Source: Methanoperedens sp049303315
GTDB taxonomy: Archaea > Halobacteriota > Methanosarcinia > Methanosarcinales > Methanoperedenaceae
Reading direction: 5' to 3'
DNA length: 46,968 nt
NCBI GenBank assembly: GCA_049303315.1
Contig: JBAQMZ010000019.1
Span: forward strand, 1 to 46,968
The first letter of the stretch is position 1. Each line of letters begins with the position of its first letter. The position numbers and the translations under genes were made by a program. Shown piece by piece: positions 16,801-24,861 of this stretch. The notes beneath the pieces were generated by a model that saw only the letters and a list, made by a program, of their open reading frames with translations, made no database searches and was not told the DNA's origin.

Positions 16801-17449
16801 CAAAAAGCTTGGAGAAGCAATAAAGGGATCCTCTCTTGAAATGCTGCGAGCTGCCAGGATAGCGTTGGACCAGAAATATCCAATTCTCATGAGTCGGGGC
16901 ATAGTGAATGATGAGCTTAAGAAACGAATGGAAGACCTCAAAAAATCCCTTTCTGCTGAAACATTTTATGACCGCATGGCTGATATTGCGAAAGCTGAGA
17001 AAGAGATTTCAAAGTTCTATGAGACAGAATACAGTTCAATTCATAAAAAAAGAATGGATGTTTACAAGAAAGCTATTGATGATATCAAAGGTCATGCGGA
17101 TTGGATAAGTATTAATGAAGACCAGCAAAAGGTTTTCCTTTCTCCTCTTTTCTCACGTATCTGTGATATTACTCTCCCCTTTGACCAGAATGTTTTATTC
17201 TGCTCGAAATGCCTGGCAAATATTGCCCAGATGGAATCGGATATATCTGCGGTTTCAAGCCTCAAGAGTACTGCCCTTGATAGAATTGTAGAGGCTACTA
17301 TACCGAAAGAGAAATTTGAGAGGTTGAGAATCTCCTCGTTTTTCGGCACATCAATTAGCTCCAAAGAAGATCTTGATGAAGGCATTGAGAAACTCAAAGA
17401 GTATATTGAGAAGCTTCTGGCTGAAGGCAAGACTGTAATCCTGGAGTAA
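13808..17449 (+). CDS. brxC: BREX P-loop ATPase BrxC
   Basis: The 1213-residue protein has the size and layout of type 1 BrxC. Walker A is GFFGSGKS at 71-78, and Walker B is ALIFVIDE with D264-E265. RFPITVDLAPADIAEI is a sensor-like segment further on. The C-terminal two-thirds is long, mostly helical and Lys/Glu-rich, with DUF6079-type character by context. BrxC is an AAA+-like ATPase thought to assemble with PglX, PglZ and DNA. No frameshift is seen. pglX starts six bases after its stop. Confidence 0.93.
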   Translation: MEKIHELFQKDIRRKIEEVIKIDQADEYTVKNEIEEYIVTDSIKDHYRLVLDEYNNGRTSPSEGIGIWISGFFGSGKSSFAKILGYILAARKIMGESASELFAESAQDKRIKDLLSIINTTIPTHAVIFDVSMDRGVRTANERITEVMYKAFLRELGYSEDFDLAELEMTLEESGELEEFVKLYEKTYTNSPWKKAKKRAARAINEASRIRHEMDPKTYPSADSWAKSLGEKGRADISANLLAERTFEIMARRKPGHALIFVIDEVGQYVSRSVEKMLDLQGVVQAFGKEGKNRVKAKKAVAPTWIIVTSQEKLDEVVNYLDSHRIEMARLKDRFPITVDLAPADIAEITSKRVLQKTPEAEKGLGELFDKIQGKLNTNCKLERTSMNSTVTKQSFINFYPYLPHYIDLSIDIISGIRLQPGAQRHIGGSNRTIIKQSQQMLVSEKVNLAEQPIGELVTIDKIYELVEGNLSTEKRKDIADIEKDFLDYPFYLKVAKAVCLLEFTKKLPRTPHNISAVLLEKVDGDSLLSEVEEALKALEKSQYIRTTEEGYKLQTAQERNWDSERRGIEAPPGARNQIKRLILGDIFNDHRVKSYRYKLKTFKIGSMIDEVKLGDEGDIPIQIIAAEDAKDFLTKNQETREKSRDPKKTNDIYLVITLTEEIHDLIEEMHRSEEMISKYERLASQRTINAEESSSLADEKRRKDNIFRELKVKFNQAISNGAIYFQGFENDNSGLGKDLPEILKNFLDTKVLDLYPLLEMGAVKLKGDEAETILTAVNLNGLPQVFYEGDGSLGLVIKQADKYMPNTSAPIAKEVMNYITGRHSYGDKITGKDIEDNFRGFRYGWEKDVLKVVLAALFRAGAIEVTYQGRRYMTLSDPASRQPFINNTAFKAASFAPRKVIDLKTLTDAAKNYEEITGNEVDIEEGAIAQAFKILAAGEKEKLLPIQATISAQNLPGKEFVEEHMSYLEGIMESAPDDCVKMLASEGKSFNESIEKVKKLGEAIKGSSLEMLRAARIALDQKYPILMSRGIVNDELKKRMEDLKKSLSAETFYDRMADIAKAEKEISKFYETEYSSIHKKRMDVYKKAIDDIKGHADWISINEDQQKVFLSPLFSRICDITLPFDQNVLFCSKCLANIAQMESDISAVSSLKSTALDRIVEATIPKEKFERLRISSFFGTSISSKEDLDEGIEKLKEYIEKLLAEGKTVILE

Positions 17450-17454
17450 GGGTC

Positions 17455-20400
17455 ATGGAGAAGGAGAAAAGGAATGAAATCGAAGGGATGGTGGAAAAAG
17501 CACGAGAGCGGCTGGAGCGGGAGATACATGAGCAGTTGGAAGGGATATATGGTCTTCACAGAAATGGTACCTTAGAAGACATATCCTCATTGCCTCAAAT
17601 AAAAGACGATCCAGTAGCAATAAAAGCAAGAGAGGGTTTCGAGTATTTCATAAATAATGAAGTTTCATATGGGCAGAGCAGCCAATACGGTGTGAAGATG
17701 CTGGTGCTTGGCCTTTCTTTTACCCATCTTAACAGGCTAATTGCTCTCAAGCTCATGGAAAGGCGAAAGGTAATTAAAGAAAGCATTTCCAGAAAAACTG
17801 ACTCTAACGGGTTCAAGTTCTTTCTTGCAGATCACCCAGAGCAGGAAAAACTCTGGAAAAACGGTAAGACTGATGAAGCCTATAAAAACTTCTTGCTTCA
17901 CCAGTACAAGGAAATTTCTCAAGAAGTTCACGTTTTATTTGACCCGGATGATGTCTCCTCTCTTGTTTTTCCCAGACCAGGAGCACTTTATGAACTATTA
18001 GATTTGATAAACCGGGAGTCTTTGACAGACATCTGGGAAGAGGATGAAACCATTGGCTGGATTTACCAGTACTTTACACCCAAGGATCTAAGGAAGAAGG
18101 CTAGAGAAGAGAGTGCTGCACCAAGGAATTCATATGAGCTTGCTTTCAGGAATCAATTCTATACACCACGCTATGTGGTGAGATTCCTTACCGATAACAC
18201 CCTTGGCCGAATATGGTATGAGATGCGACGAGGAGATACAAAGCTTGTGGAAATGTGCCAGTACATGGTTCGCCGACCTAATGAAGTCTTTCTTAAGGAA
18301 GGGCAGGAACCTCTAAAAAATGAGAAAGAAACTTCAAAGACCCCAGAAAATCTACTCAAAGATCCCTTTTACATTCAAAATCGTCTTAAAAAGGATCCTC
18401 GAGATATCAAAGTATTAGATCCTGCAGTAGGAAGTGGTCATTTTCACTTATACAGTTTTGACCTTTTGTTGGTCATTTATGAGGAGGCTTACTGCGACGT
18501 AGACCTGGGGCCTGCTCTAAAGAGGGACTATCCCTCGTTTGAAGAATATAAGAAAGCGATTCCCGGTATGATACTACGCTATAACCTTCATGGCATCGAT
18601 ATTGATCTAAGAGCTACCCAGATCGCATCCCTTGCTCTATGGCTTAGAGCACAGAGAGCTTATCAGGATATGGGGCTAAAAGTGGACCAGAGACCTAAGA
18701 TCACCAAGGGCAACATCGTTTGTGCTGAACCCATGCCTGGTGACAAAAAGATGCTTGAGGAATTTAAAAAGGGATTAAAACCTCCGGTACTTGGCGACCT
18801 CGTGAGTGATGTATGGGAAAAGATGAAGCTGGCGGGTGAAGCTGGCTCCCTTTTAAAGATTGAGAAAGAAATAACAGGAAAGGTTAAGGAAGCAAAAGAA
18901 GCCTGGCTAACCCGTCCTAAGGAGGTTCAAATGGATCTCTTTGGGAACAAAAAGCTTGCAGAGCAGCTACGCTTTGATTTCTCAGGAATTAAGGAGGATT
19001 TGTTCTGGGATGAAGCAGAAGAGCGGGTACTTGAGGCATTGAAGATGTTCGCAGAAGGAGCAATAAATGGCAGGGCATATTCCCGCAGGCTCTTTGCTGA
19101 GGATGCTACTCAGGGATTTGCCCTCATCGATTTGATGAGGAAGAAGTATGATGTGGTGCTAATGAATCCTCCTTTTGGGGCGGTATCTTATAATTCTAAA
19201 GATTATGTGAAAACAAATTATCCGGATTCATACTCCAATATCGCCTCAGCATTCATCGAAAGAATGAAAGAACTTTTATATACAAATGGAGAAGTAGGGT
19301 TAATAGCAGATAAAGCGATTCTTATAAGAAGCTCTTACGAATCGTTCAGAAGAAATATTTTACTTAATGATACTATTTTTACATCTTTTTCAGATTTAGG
19401 ATGGGATGTGTTGGATACTGCTAATGTGGAGACTGCTGCGTATTCTTTTAAAAAAATAAAACATAACAGCCTAATTAATCTTAGCCTATTTTTTGATGCT
19501 CAGATTGATGAAGATAAAGGACATGTCATAAAAGAGTTAGTAGCTGAATTAAAAGTAAATTCAGTTAAGAATTGGGATAAGGTTTACTTCATTAAAACTA
19601 ACGACTTTTTGAAATTTCCGAATGCTGCGATCTCTTATTCAATGGATAGTTTTTTAAAAGATATGTTCCTTCGATTTGATAGTTTAGAACCTTTGCTGGC
19701 AAATGTTAAAACAGGGTTAAGCTCTGGGGATAATGAACGATTTTATAAGTGTTCGTGGGAAATTCCACCAAATAAATTAGGGAAAGATTGGTTTTATCTT
19801 TCAAATGGAGGTAATTTTTCGCCATACTATAGAGAAAGTGATTATGTAATATTTTGGAGAGATAATGGTAAAGATATTAAAAATCTACAATTCAGCCTTA
19901 GTGGTCTTGTAGCATATATTAGAAATGAGAGCTTTTATTTTAAACCTGGAATAACCTACGGGAAAAGAGGAAAATACCTTAATGTACAAGTGCATAACAA
20001 GGATAAAATTTTTACTAATGAAGGCCAATTTATAATTCCAAACGATAATAAATATATTTGGTCAATCCAGGCAATAATTAATTCAAGAATTTTGCGATAT
20101 TGTATTAATTCATATTGTGGACAACATAAAGAAAATGGATATGTAAAGCTTCTTCCAATCCCTAAAATTGATTTAGAGCAATCAGAAGTTTTAACAAAGT
20201 TTGCCATTGAATCTTTTAATCTAATTAGGGAGTCTAAAACTGGCCTATTAGAACATGCAGAATTCATTTCCCCATTGTCTCATCTATGTAATTTTGAAAC
20301 TTTACATGATTTGTTAAAATACAAAAGGGAGATCATATCGAGCCTTAAAAATAACCTTATTTCTTTGGCTGAAAATAGCGATAAGTTCTTGTTAAAAATA

Positions 20401-21501
20401 TTTGGAATCTCGGAAAACGAATATAATATGATATTAAAGAAAACTAGAGATATGTCTTATTATCCAAGCAGTTTATTATATTATGAAGCTGGCGCTGAAG
20501 TTATTGATTCTTTTATCGACTATTTCATCGGATGCATATTTGGCCGTTGGGATATTCGTATGTCCATTGATCCATCTCTTACTCCAAAACTTGCTGACCC
20601 TTTTGATGCTCTTCCCATCTGTCCACCGGGAATGCTTGTTGATCCTGACGGCATGCCTGCCAAAAAAGGCAAAATGGTTTCAGAGAATTGGCTAAGGACT
20701 AGAGAAAATGTTTTAGATGCCCCTATGAACATTTCGAATCCCTCTATTTCTGACGAAGAATATCTCCTCAGAATTTCTTGGAGCGGCATTTTAGTAGACG
20801 ACCCAGGACATCAGGACGACATCGCTAAAAGGGTTAGAGATGTCTTGGAAGTCATCTGGAAAGATAAGGCTCAGAATATCGAGAAAGAAGCGTGTGAGAT
20901 TCTTGAGGTTAAATCAATGAGAGACTATTTCCGCAAGAAGTTCTTAGCTTCCCACATAAAAAGATATACTAAGAGCGGCAGAAAAGCCCCTATCTACTGG
21001 CAGCTTTCCACCAATCGCGGGAATTACTCTCTATGGCTCTACTACCACAGACTCACACCAGACACCATATTTTTTGCTCTGAGGAACTACATCGATCCCA
21101 AAGTGAAGTACGAAGAGGCAAAACATAGAGAGATAAAGGCAAAACTTGAAGCTGAAAAAGACTCCTTGCCAAGAAGCGAGATTACAAAAATAGACAAAGA
21201 GATAGAAAAGCAGGCTGACTTTGTACTTGAAATCAAGGGATTCAGGGAAACCTTAGAGAAAGTAGCTCAGAGAGGATATAATCCAGACTTTGATGATGGT
21301 GTTATACTAAATATGGCGCCTTTGCATGAAGTAATTCCCTGGAAAGAACCTGCAGAATATTGGAAGGACTTGGAAAACGATGAATATGACTGGGCGCACA
21401 TCGCCATGAAATACTGGCCCGAAAGGGTAAAAGAAAAGTGCAAGAAGGATAAATCCCTTGCTATTGCCCACGGACTGGAGGAGCTGTATGGAGCCAAGTG
21501 A
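17455..21501 (+). CDS. pglX: BREX adenine-specific DNA methyltransferase PglX
   Basis: The 1348-residue protein is a full-length type 1 PglX. Motif I is DPAVGSG at 322-328 and motif IV is NPPF at 571-574, the N6-adenine methyltransferase signature. The region before motif I (TPRYVVRFLTDNTLGRIWYE) is the family's N-terminal methylase lead-in. The central part after NPPF, about nucleotides 19190-20520, is much more AT-rich than the flanks and should hold the target-recognition region. The C-terminus (RKAPIYWQLST...YHRLTPDTI) is the conserved end. In BREX it marks host DNA at an asymmetric site, which protects it. The stop lies 14 bases beyond the start of the next gene. Confidence 0.93.
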   Translation: MEKEKRNEIEGMVEKARERLEREIHEQLEGIYGLHRNGTLEDISSLPQIKDDPVAIKAREGFEYFINNEVSYGQSSQYGVKMLVLGLSFTHLNRLIALKLMERRKVIKESISRKTDSNGFKFFLADHPEQEKLWKNGKTDEAYKNFLLHQYKEISQEVHVLFDPDDVSSLVFPRPGALYELLDLINRESLTDIWEEDETIGWIYQYFTPKDLRKKAREESAAPRNSYELAFRNQFYTPRYVVRFLTDNTLGRIWYEMRRGDTKLVEMCQYMVRRPNEVFLKEGQEPLKNEKETSKTPENLLKDPFYIQNRLKKDPRDIKVLDPAVGSGHFHLYSFDLLLVIYEEAYCDVDLGPALKRDYPSFEEYKKAIPGMILRYNLHGIDIDLRATQIASLALWLRAQRAYQDMGLKVDQRPKITKGNIVCAEPMPGDKKMLEEFKKGLKPPVLGDLVSDVWEKMKLAGEAGSLLKIEKEITGKVKEAKEAWLTRPKEVQMDLFGNKKLAEQLRFDFSGIKEDLFWDEAEERVLEALKMFAEGAINGRAYSRRLFAEDATQGFALIDLMRKKYDVVLMNPPFGAVSYNSKDYVKTNYPDSYSNIASAFIERMKELLYTNGEVGLIADKAILIRSSYESFRRNILLNDTIFTSFSDLGWDVLDTANVETAAYSFKKIKHNSLINLSLFFDAQIDEDKGHVIKELVAELKVNSVKNWDKVYFIKTNDFLKFPNAAISYSMDSFLKDMFLRFDSLEPLLANVKTGLSSGDNERFYKCSWEIPPNKLGKDWFYLSNGGNFSPYYRESDYVIFWRDNGKDIKNLQFSLSGLVAYIRNESFYFKPGITYGKRGKYLNVQVHNKDKIFTNEGQFIIPNDNKYIWSIQAIINSRILRYCINSYCGQHKENGYVKLLPIPKIDLEQSEVLTKFAIESFNLIRESKTGLLEHAEFISPLSHLCNFETLHDLLKYKREIISSLKNNLISLAENSDKFLLKIFGISENEYNMILKKTRDMSYYPSSLLYYEAGAEVIDSFIDYFIGCIFGRWDIRMSIDPSLTPKLADPFDALPICPPGMLVDPDGMPAKKGKMVSENWLRTRENVLDAPMNISNPSISDEEYLLRISWSGILVDDPGHQDDIAKRVRDVLEVIWKDKAQNIEKEACEILEVKSMRDYFRKKFLASHIKRYTKSGRKAPIYWQLSTNRGNYSLWLYYHRLTPDTIFFALRNYIDPKVKYEEAKHREIKAKLEAEKDSLPRSEITKIDKEIEKQADFVLEIKGFRETLEKVAQRGYNPDFDDGVILNMAPLHEVIPWKEPAEYWKDLENDEYDWAHIAMKYWPERVKEKCKKDKSLAIAHGLEELYGAK

Positions 21502-22282
21502 AGTTTTTAATCAGAACTTCAAGAACGCAGAAGCTCTTTTATCCCTTCATAATTTACTTATGGATAAAAGTGATGGGCGGGATCCTGAGGAATTCCAAAA
21601 AATTTTATGCCAGCATTTCTCCATACCAGAAGATGAAGAGACAATTGTAATCCTGAATGAAATGCTTCATGCTTTAGTAAGAGAAGGTGCTGATCTAAGA
21701 AAATCATTTTTCACTGAAAAAAATCTCAATCTACTTTTGAGACAAGCAGTTGTCGCTACATGCTCCGCTATGGATGTTTATTTCAACGACATCATAAAAG
21801 AGTACATAATGAAAGTTTTCCAAAACAAAGGCAGATATTCACCTAAAAAACTCTTGAAGATTCAAATGACTCTCGACGAGTATCTGTCTATTAAGAGCTA
21901 TGAAGACCCTGAAAGAAGATTAAAAGAGATTATTTTATCGAAATTCGAAAAGATAACTCTGGGAAGTGTCAATGGGATAACCGAAACCGTAGAAGAATAC
22001 CTGGGTATCGTGGATTACTGGAGACAAGTCGCTGAGAGGCTGGATAAAAGACAACAGGTGATAAAAGATGAGATCGACGCCATTGTGAAGAGAAGAAACG
22101 ATATAATCCATCGAGGAGATAGAAAAAAGAATTTAATAGAAATTGATTCAGAGATTCAAGACATAGATTATGATTGGGCATATTCTCATATTCATTCTGT
22201 TAAAGCGTTGATTCTGGCTACTGATAGAATTATAAGAGAAGAAATGGAGAAGCCAATTACGCCTATAGAGGTGACTGGTTAA
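21488..22282 (+). CDS. HEPN-motif protein embedded in the BREX operon
   Basis: 264 residues from the ATG at 21488, preceded at five bases by GGAGG; a longer frame from 21458 lacks this site. It is helical throughout. Near the C-terminus KRRNDIIHRGDR carries R203-x4-H208, the active-site motif of HEPN ribonucleases, in the form typical of the RiboL-PSP/MAE_28990-like group. An upstream helix (LLLRQAVVATCSAMDVYFND) matches the first helix of that group. It overlaps pglX by 14 bases, and its stop shares a base with the pglZ start (TAATG). It is not a core BREX gene. A toxin or RNase role in abortive defence is inferred from the motif and place. Confidence 0.75.
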   Translation: MEPSEVFNQNFKNAEALLSLHNLLMDKSDGRDPEEFQKILCQHFSIPEDEETIVILNEMLHALVREGADLRKSFFTEKNLNLLLRQAVVATCSAMDVYFNDIIKEYIMKVFQNKGRYSPKKLLKIQMTLDEYLSIKSYEDPERRLKEIILSKFEKITLGSVNGITETVEEYLGIVDYWRQVAERLDKRQQVIKDEIDAIVKRRNDIIHRGDRKKNLIEIDSEIQDIDYDWAYSHIHSVKALILATDRIIREEMEKPITPIEVTG

Positions 22283-24852
22283 TGGGAGCAGTAACGGATT
22301 ATTTACAAAAACTGATTCAAGAAAACTTGGATGAACACGGTGTAGTGATATGGTATGATCCCGAAAAGCAGTATAGTTCGGTAGTGGAGAAGCTAAAGCA
22401 AAATGTACCTGTTCTGTTCTATGAAGGTAGCTTCTTTAAACTGCGCTATCAGTTGGAGGATTATTTAGCTGGAATGGAAAGGGAAAAGGTATTGGTTTAT
22501 GTCCCTGAGAAGCACAATGAGATAGCAAGTCCGCTTATAGAGGCAGAATCTTGCGGCACTTTCATGAAACCTGGTGGTCCTACTGGTAGGAACACACGTC
22601 TTGAGATACTCACCAGGAATGCCTTAGCAGGTATTTTTGATGCAGAGAATATTGCAGGGTTTGAAAAGAGAATCCAGGAAGGTAGCCTTACCCTTGAAGA
22701 TCTGGATAAATTGTCAGATAAAGGAGAGGAAATAGGCAAAGCCGGAGCAGTCTCCTTGATTTTTGATACTGCTGTTCCCGCTGAGGTTGCTCTGCTATTT
22801 CTCAGCAACGAAGATTATGACCAAAAAACAGAGGAAAAGGATGCCCTTAAAGAAATCGAAGCACTCATATACTCATATTTTGGTTTTGAAGCAGACGCCA
22901 TTGGATTAAAAGACTTCAGAGAGAAGCTAACAAGGTACATACTAATATCTGATTTTATTGGTAGATTGCCCGAAGACGTGCATATACCTGTTCTTAACAG
23001 GGTTCCAAAAGCGCAAAGAAAAGTTCATGTAGAGGCTTGCATGCGACTAGTCATAACATGGCAAAGCCGAAGAGACATGAAAGATAGCTACATAAATGCA
23101 GCCGAAAAGATTGAAAGAGACTTTGATTTAGCTTCAATCAAGGTTCCTCCTGAAAAATTAGCAAGCGTAGAAACTTTTCCATGTATCGAAAAAGCACTAA
23201 TTACTCATACCATAAATCAGGTTCTAAAAGGGAAGTTCTCTGAAGCCTTAGAGATGACAAAATCCAGAATGTCGACTTTTTGGCCTGAAGTGGGCTATAG
23301 TAACAGCCAACTGATTTGGAAAATCATATCGATAGATGCATCGCTAAATAGCCTTGCTGAAAAGGTACGCGATGATATTAAGACCACAGAAGCTGGGGCC
23401 AAAGAGATCGTCGAAAAATATACAGATAGCTCCAATCCAACAGCGTGGTTCCGGCTGGATATGCTCCATAGGCACCTTGAGAGGATATACTCGGATTATG
23501 ATGAAATCGTAACAGAAGAAGAATCCAGTTTAAATAGCATGATAATAAAGACCAGGCAAATTTACTCCGAAACTATCAATCTTATAGCTGAAAAGTTCTC
23601 GGACGCTCTTGTTAAGGAAAGTTTTACATTAGATGGTCTCTTTACCCAGCGTGAGATTTTTTCAAAGGTGGTCACGCCAAAGCTGGGAAAAGGAAAGGTG
23701 GCTTATTTTTTAGTAGATGCCCTACGCTATGAAATGGGCGTGGATTTGTATGAATCCCTTGATGCAAAAAATAAAAAGATAGCATTCGCATTGGCAACCC
23801 CGCCTACTATAACCCCTGTTGGTATGGGGGCTCTATTGCCCAAGGCAGAGGAAGAATTTAGTCTTGTAGATGCTGGGACTCCTCCTATTGCTCCCAAGAT
23901 TAGCGACTGGGTTCTAAAAATAAGAGAGGATAGAGTCAAATACTTAGAGGAAAACTCATCCGTAAAGGTCGCGGTCTTTAAGCACGAAGAGTTGTTAAAG
24001 ATCTCGAAAGCTTCCAGAGAAAAAATAAAAAATTCAGATTTAATAGTGGTAACAACCCAAGAAATTGACAGCTATGGCACCAAAGAAGAGAACAAGGAAC
24101 TAATTAGACAAATTATGTCGCTTGTTTTAGGACAAATAAAACGAGTTATCAGAAACCTTGGAGATCTTGGTGTTCAGAGCTTTGTTATAACAGCGGATCA
24201 TGGACATCTATTTGGAGATGATATTGGAACAGATATGAGAATAGACCCGCCTGGTGGAGATACAATTCTTCTGGAGCGGCGATGTTGGGTAGGACGGGGC
24301 GGGTTTTCATCTGAGAGTTATTTTCGAGTTAAACCTGAGGTTTTCAGAATAAATGGCGACTTTGATTTTGCTTTTCCGAGAAACATCTCAGGTTTCAAGT
24401 CAAAAGGCGGCGGTCTAGCATTCCTGCATGGGGGCCTATCTCCTCAGGAATTTATTATACCTGTTATTGAGTTTGAGGCTGAAAAACCCAAATCTAAGAC
24501 ATCCGATAAAGGATTAGGATTTAGTCTTATATATAAAAAGGAAAAGATTACAAACAGATTCTTTTCTATCGAAGCCGAATTTGCATGGAGGGAGATACTT
24601 GCAGGGCCAGAAACCTACAGAGTGGGAATAGAGTTAAAGGCTGATGATATTTCTGGCAGAGTCATATTGGCCTCTTATGGATTTGATGAAAGCACAAGGG
24701 AGATCACCTTGAAAAAGGATGAGCCTTGTCATATCACATTGATGCTCCCGGAAGAGATTAAGAAAGGCAAAATATCTATTTATATGTTGGATGTTGAGAC
24801 ATCAAAAGAACTTGCTAAAATTGATAATATGCAGGTATCCATAGCCATATAG
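22282..24852 (+). CDS. pglZ: BREX alkaline phosphatase-fold protein PglZ
   Basis: The 856-residue protein has the PglZ domain in its second half: VDALRYEMG with D479, and ITADHGHLFG with D639, H640 and H642, the metal-binding positions of the alkaline phosphatase superfamily. The N-terminal half (starting with a WYDPEKQYSSVVEKL stretch) and the C-terminal beta-rich region (after ISGFKSKGGGLAFLHGG) fit type 1 PglZ. PglZ is a core BREX component required for modification and exclusion. Start by TAATG overlap with the HEPN gene; brxL begins nine bases after the stop. Confidence 0.93.
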   Translation: MGAVTDYLQKLIQENLDEHGVVIWYDPEKQYSSVVEKLKQNVPVLFYEGSFFKLRYQLEDYLAGMEREKVLVYVPEKHNEIASPLIEAESCGTFMKPGGPTGRNTRLEILTRNALAGIFDAENIAGFEKRIQEGSLTLEDLDKLSDKGEEIGKAGAVSLIFDTAVPAEVALLFLSNEDYDQKTEEKDALKEIEALIYSYFGFEADAIGLKDFREKLTRYILISDFIGRLPEDVHIPVLNRVPKAQRKVHVEACMRLVITWQSRRDMKDSYINAAEKIERDFDLASIKVPPEKLASVETFPCIEKALITHTINQVLKGKFSEALEMTKSRMSTFWPEVGYSNSQLIWKIISIDASLNSLAEKVRDDIKTTEAGAKEIVEKYTDSSNPTAWFRLDMLHRHLERIYSDYDEIVTEEESSLNSMIIKTRQIYSETINLIAEKFSDALVKESFTLDGLFTQREIFSKVVTPKLGKGKVAYFLVDALRYEMGVDLYESLDAKNKKIAFALATPPTITPVGMGALLPKAEEEFSLVDAGTPPIAPKISDWVLKIREDRVKYLEENSSVKVAVFKHEELLKISKASREKIKNSDLIVVTTQEIDSYGTKEENKELIRQIMSLVLGQIKRVIRNLGDLGVQSFVITADHGHLFGDDIGTDMRIDPPGGDTILLERRCWVGRGGFSSESYFRVKPEVFRINGDFDFAFPRNISGFKSKGGGLAFLHGGLSPQEFIIPVIEFEAEKPKSKTSDKGLGFSLIYKKEKITNRFFSIEAEFAWREILAGPETYRVGIELKADDISGRVILASYGFDESTREITLKKDEPCHITLMLPEEIKKGKISIYMLDVETSKELAKIDNMQVSIAI

Positions 24853-24861
24853 AGGTTCTAA

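Noticed and set aside
21458..21487. Ten extra residues at the start of the HEPN protein
   Set aside because: The GGAGG site lies just before the ATG at 21488, and no ribosome-binding site precedes 21458.
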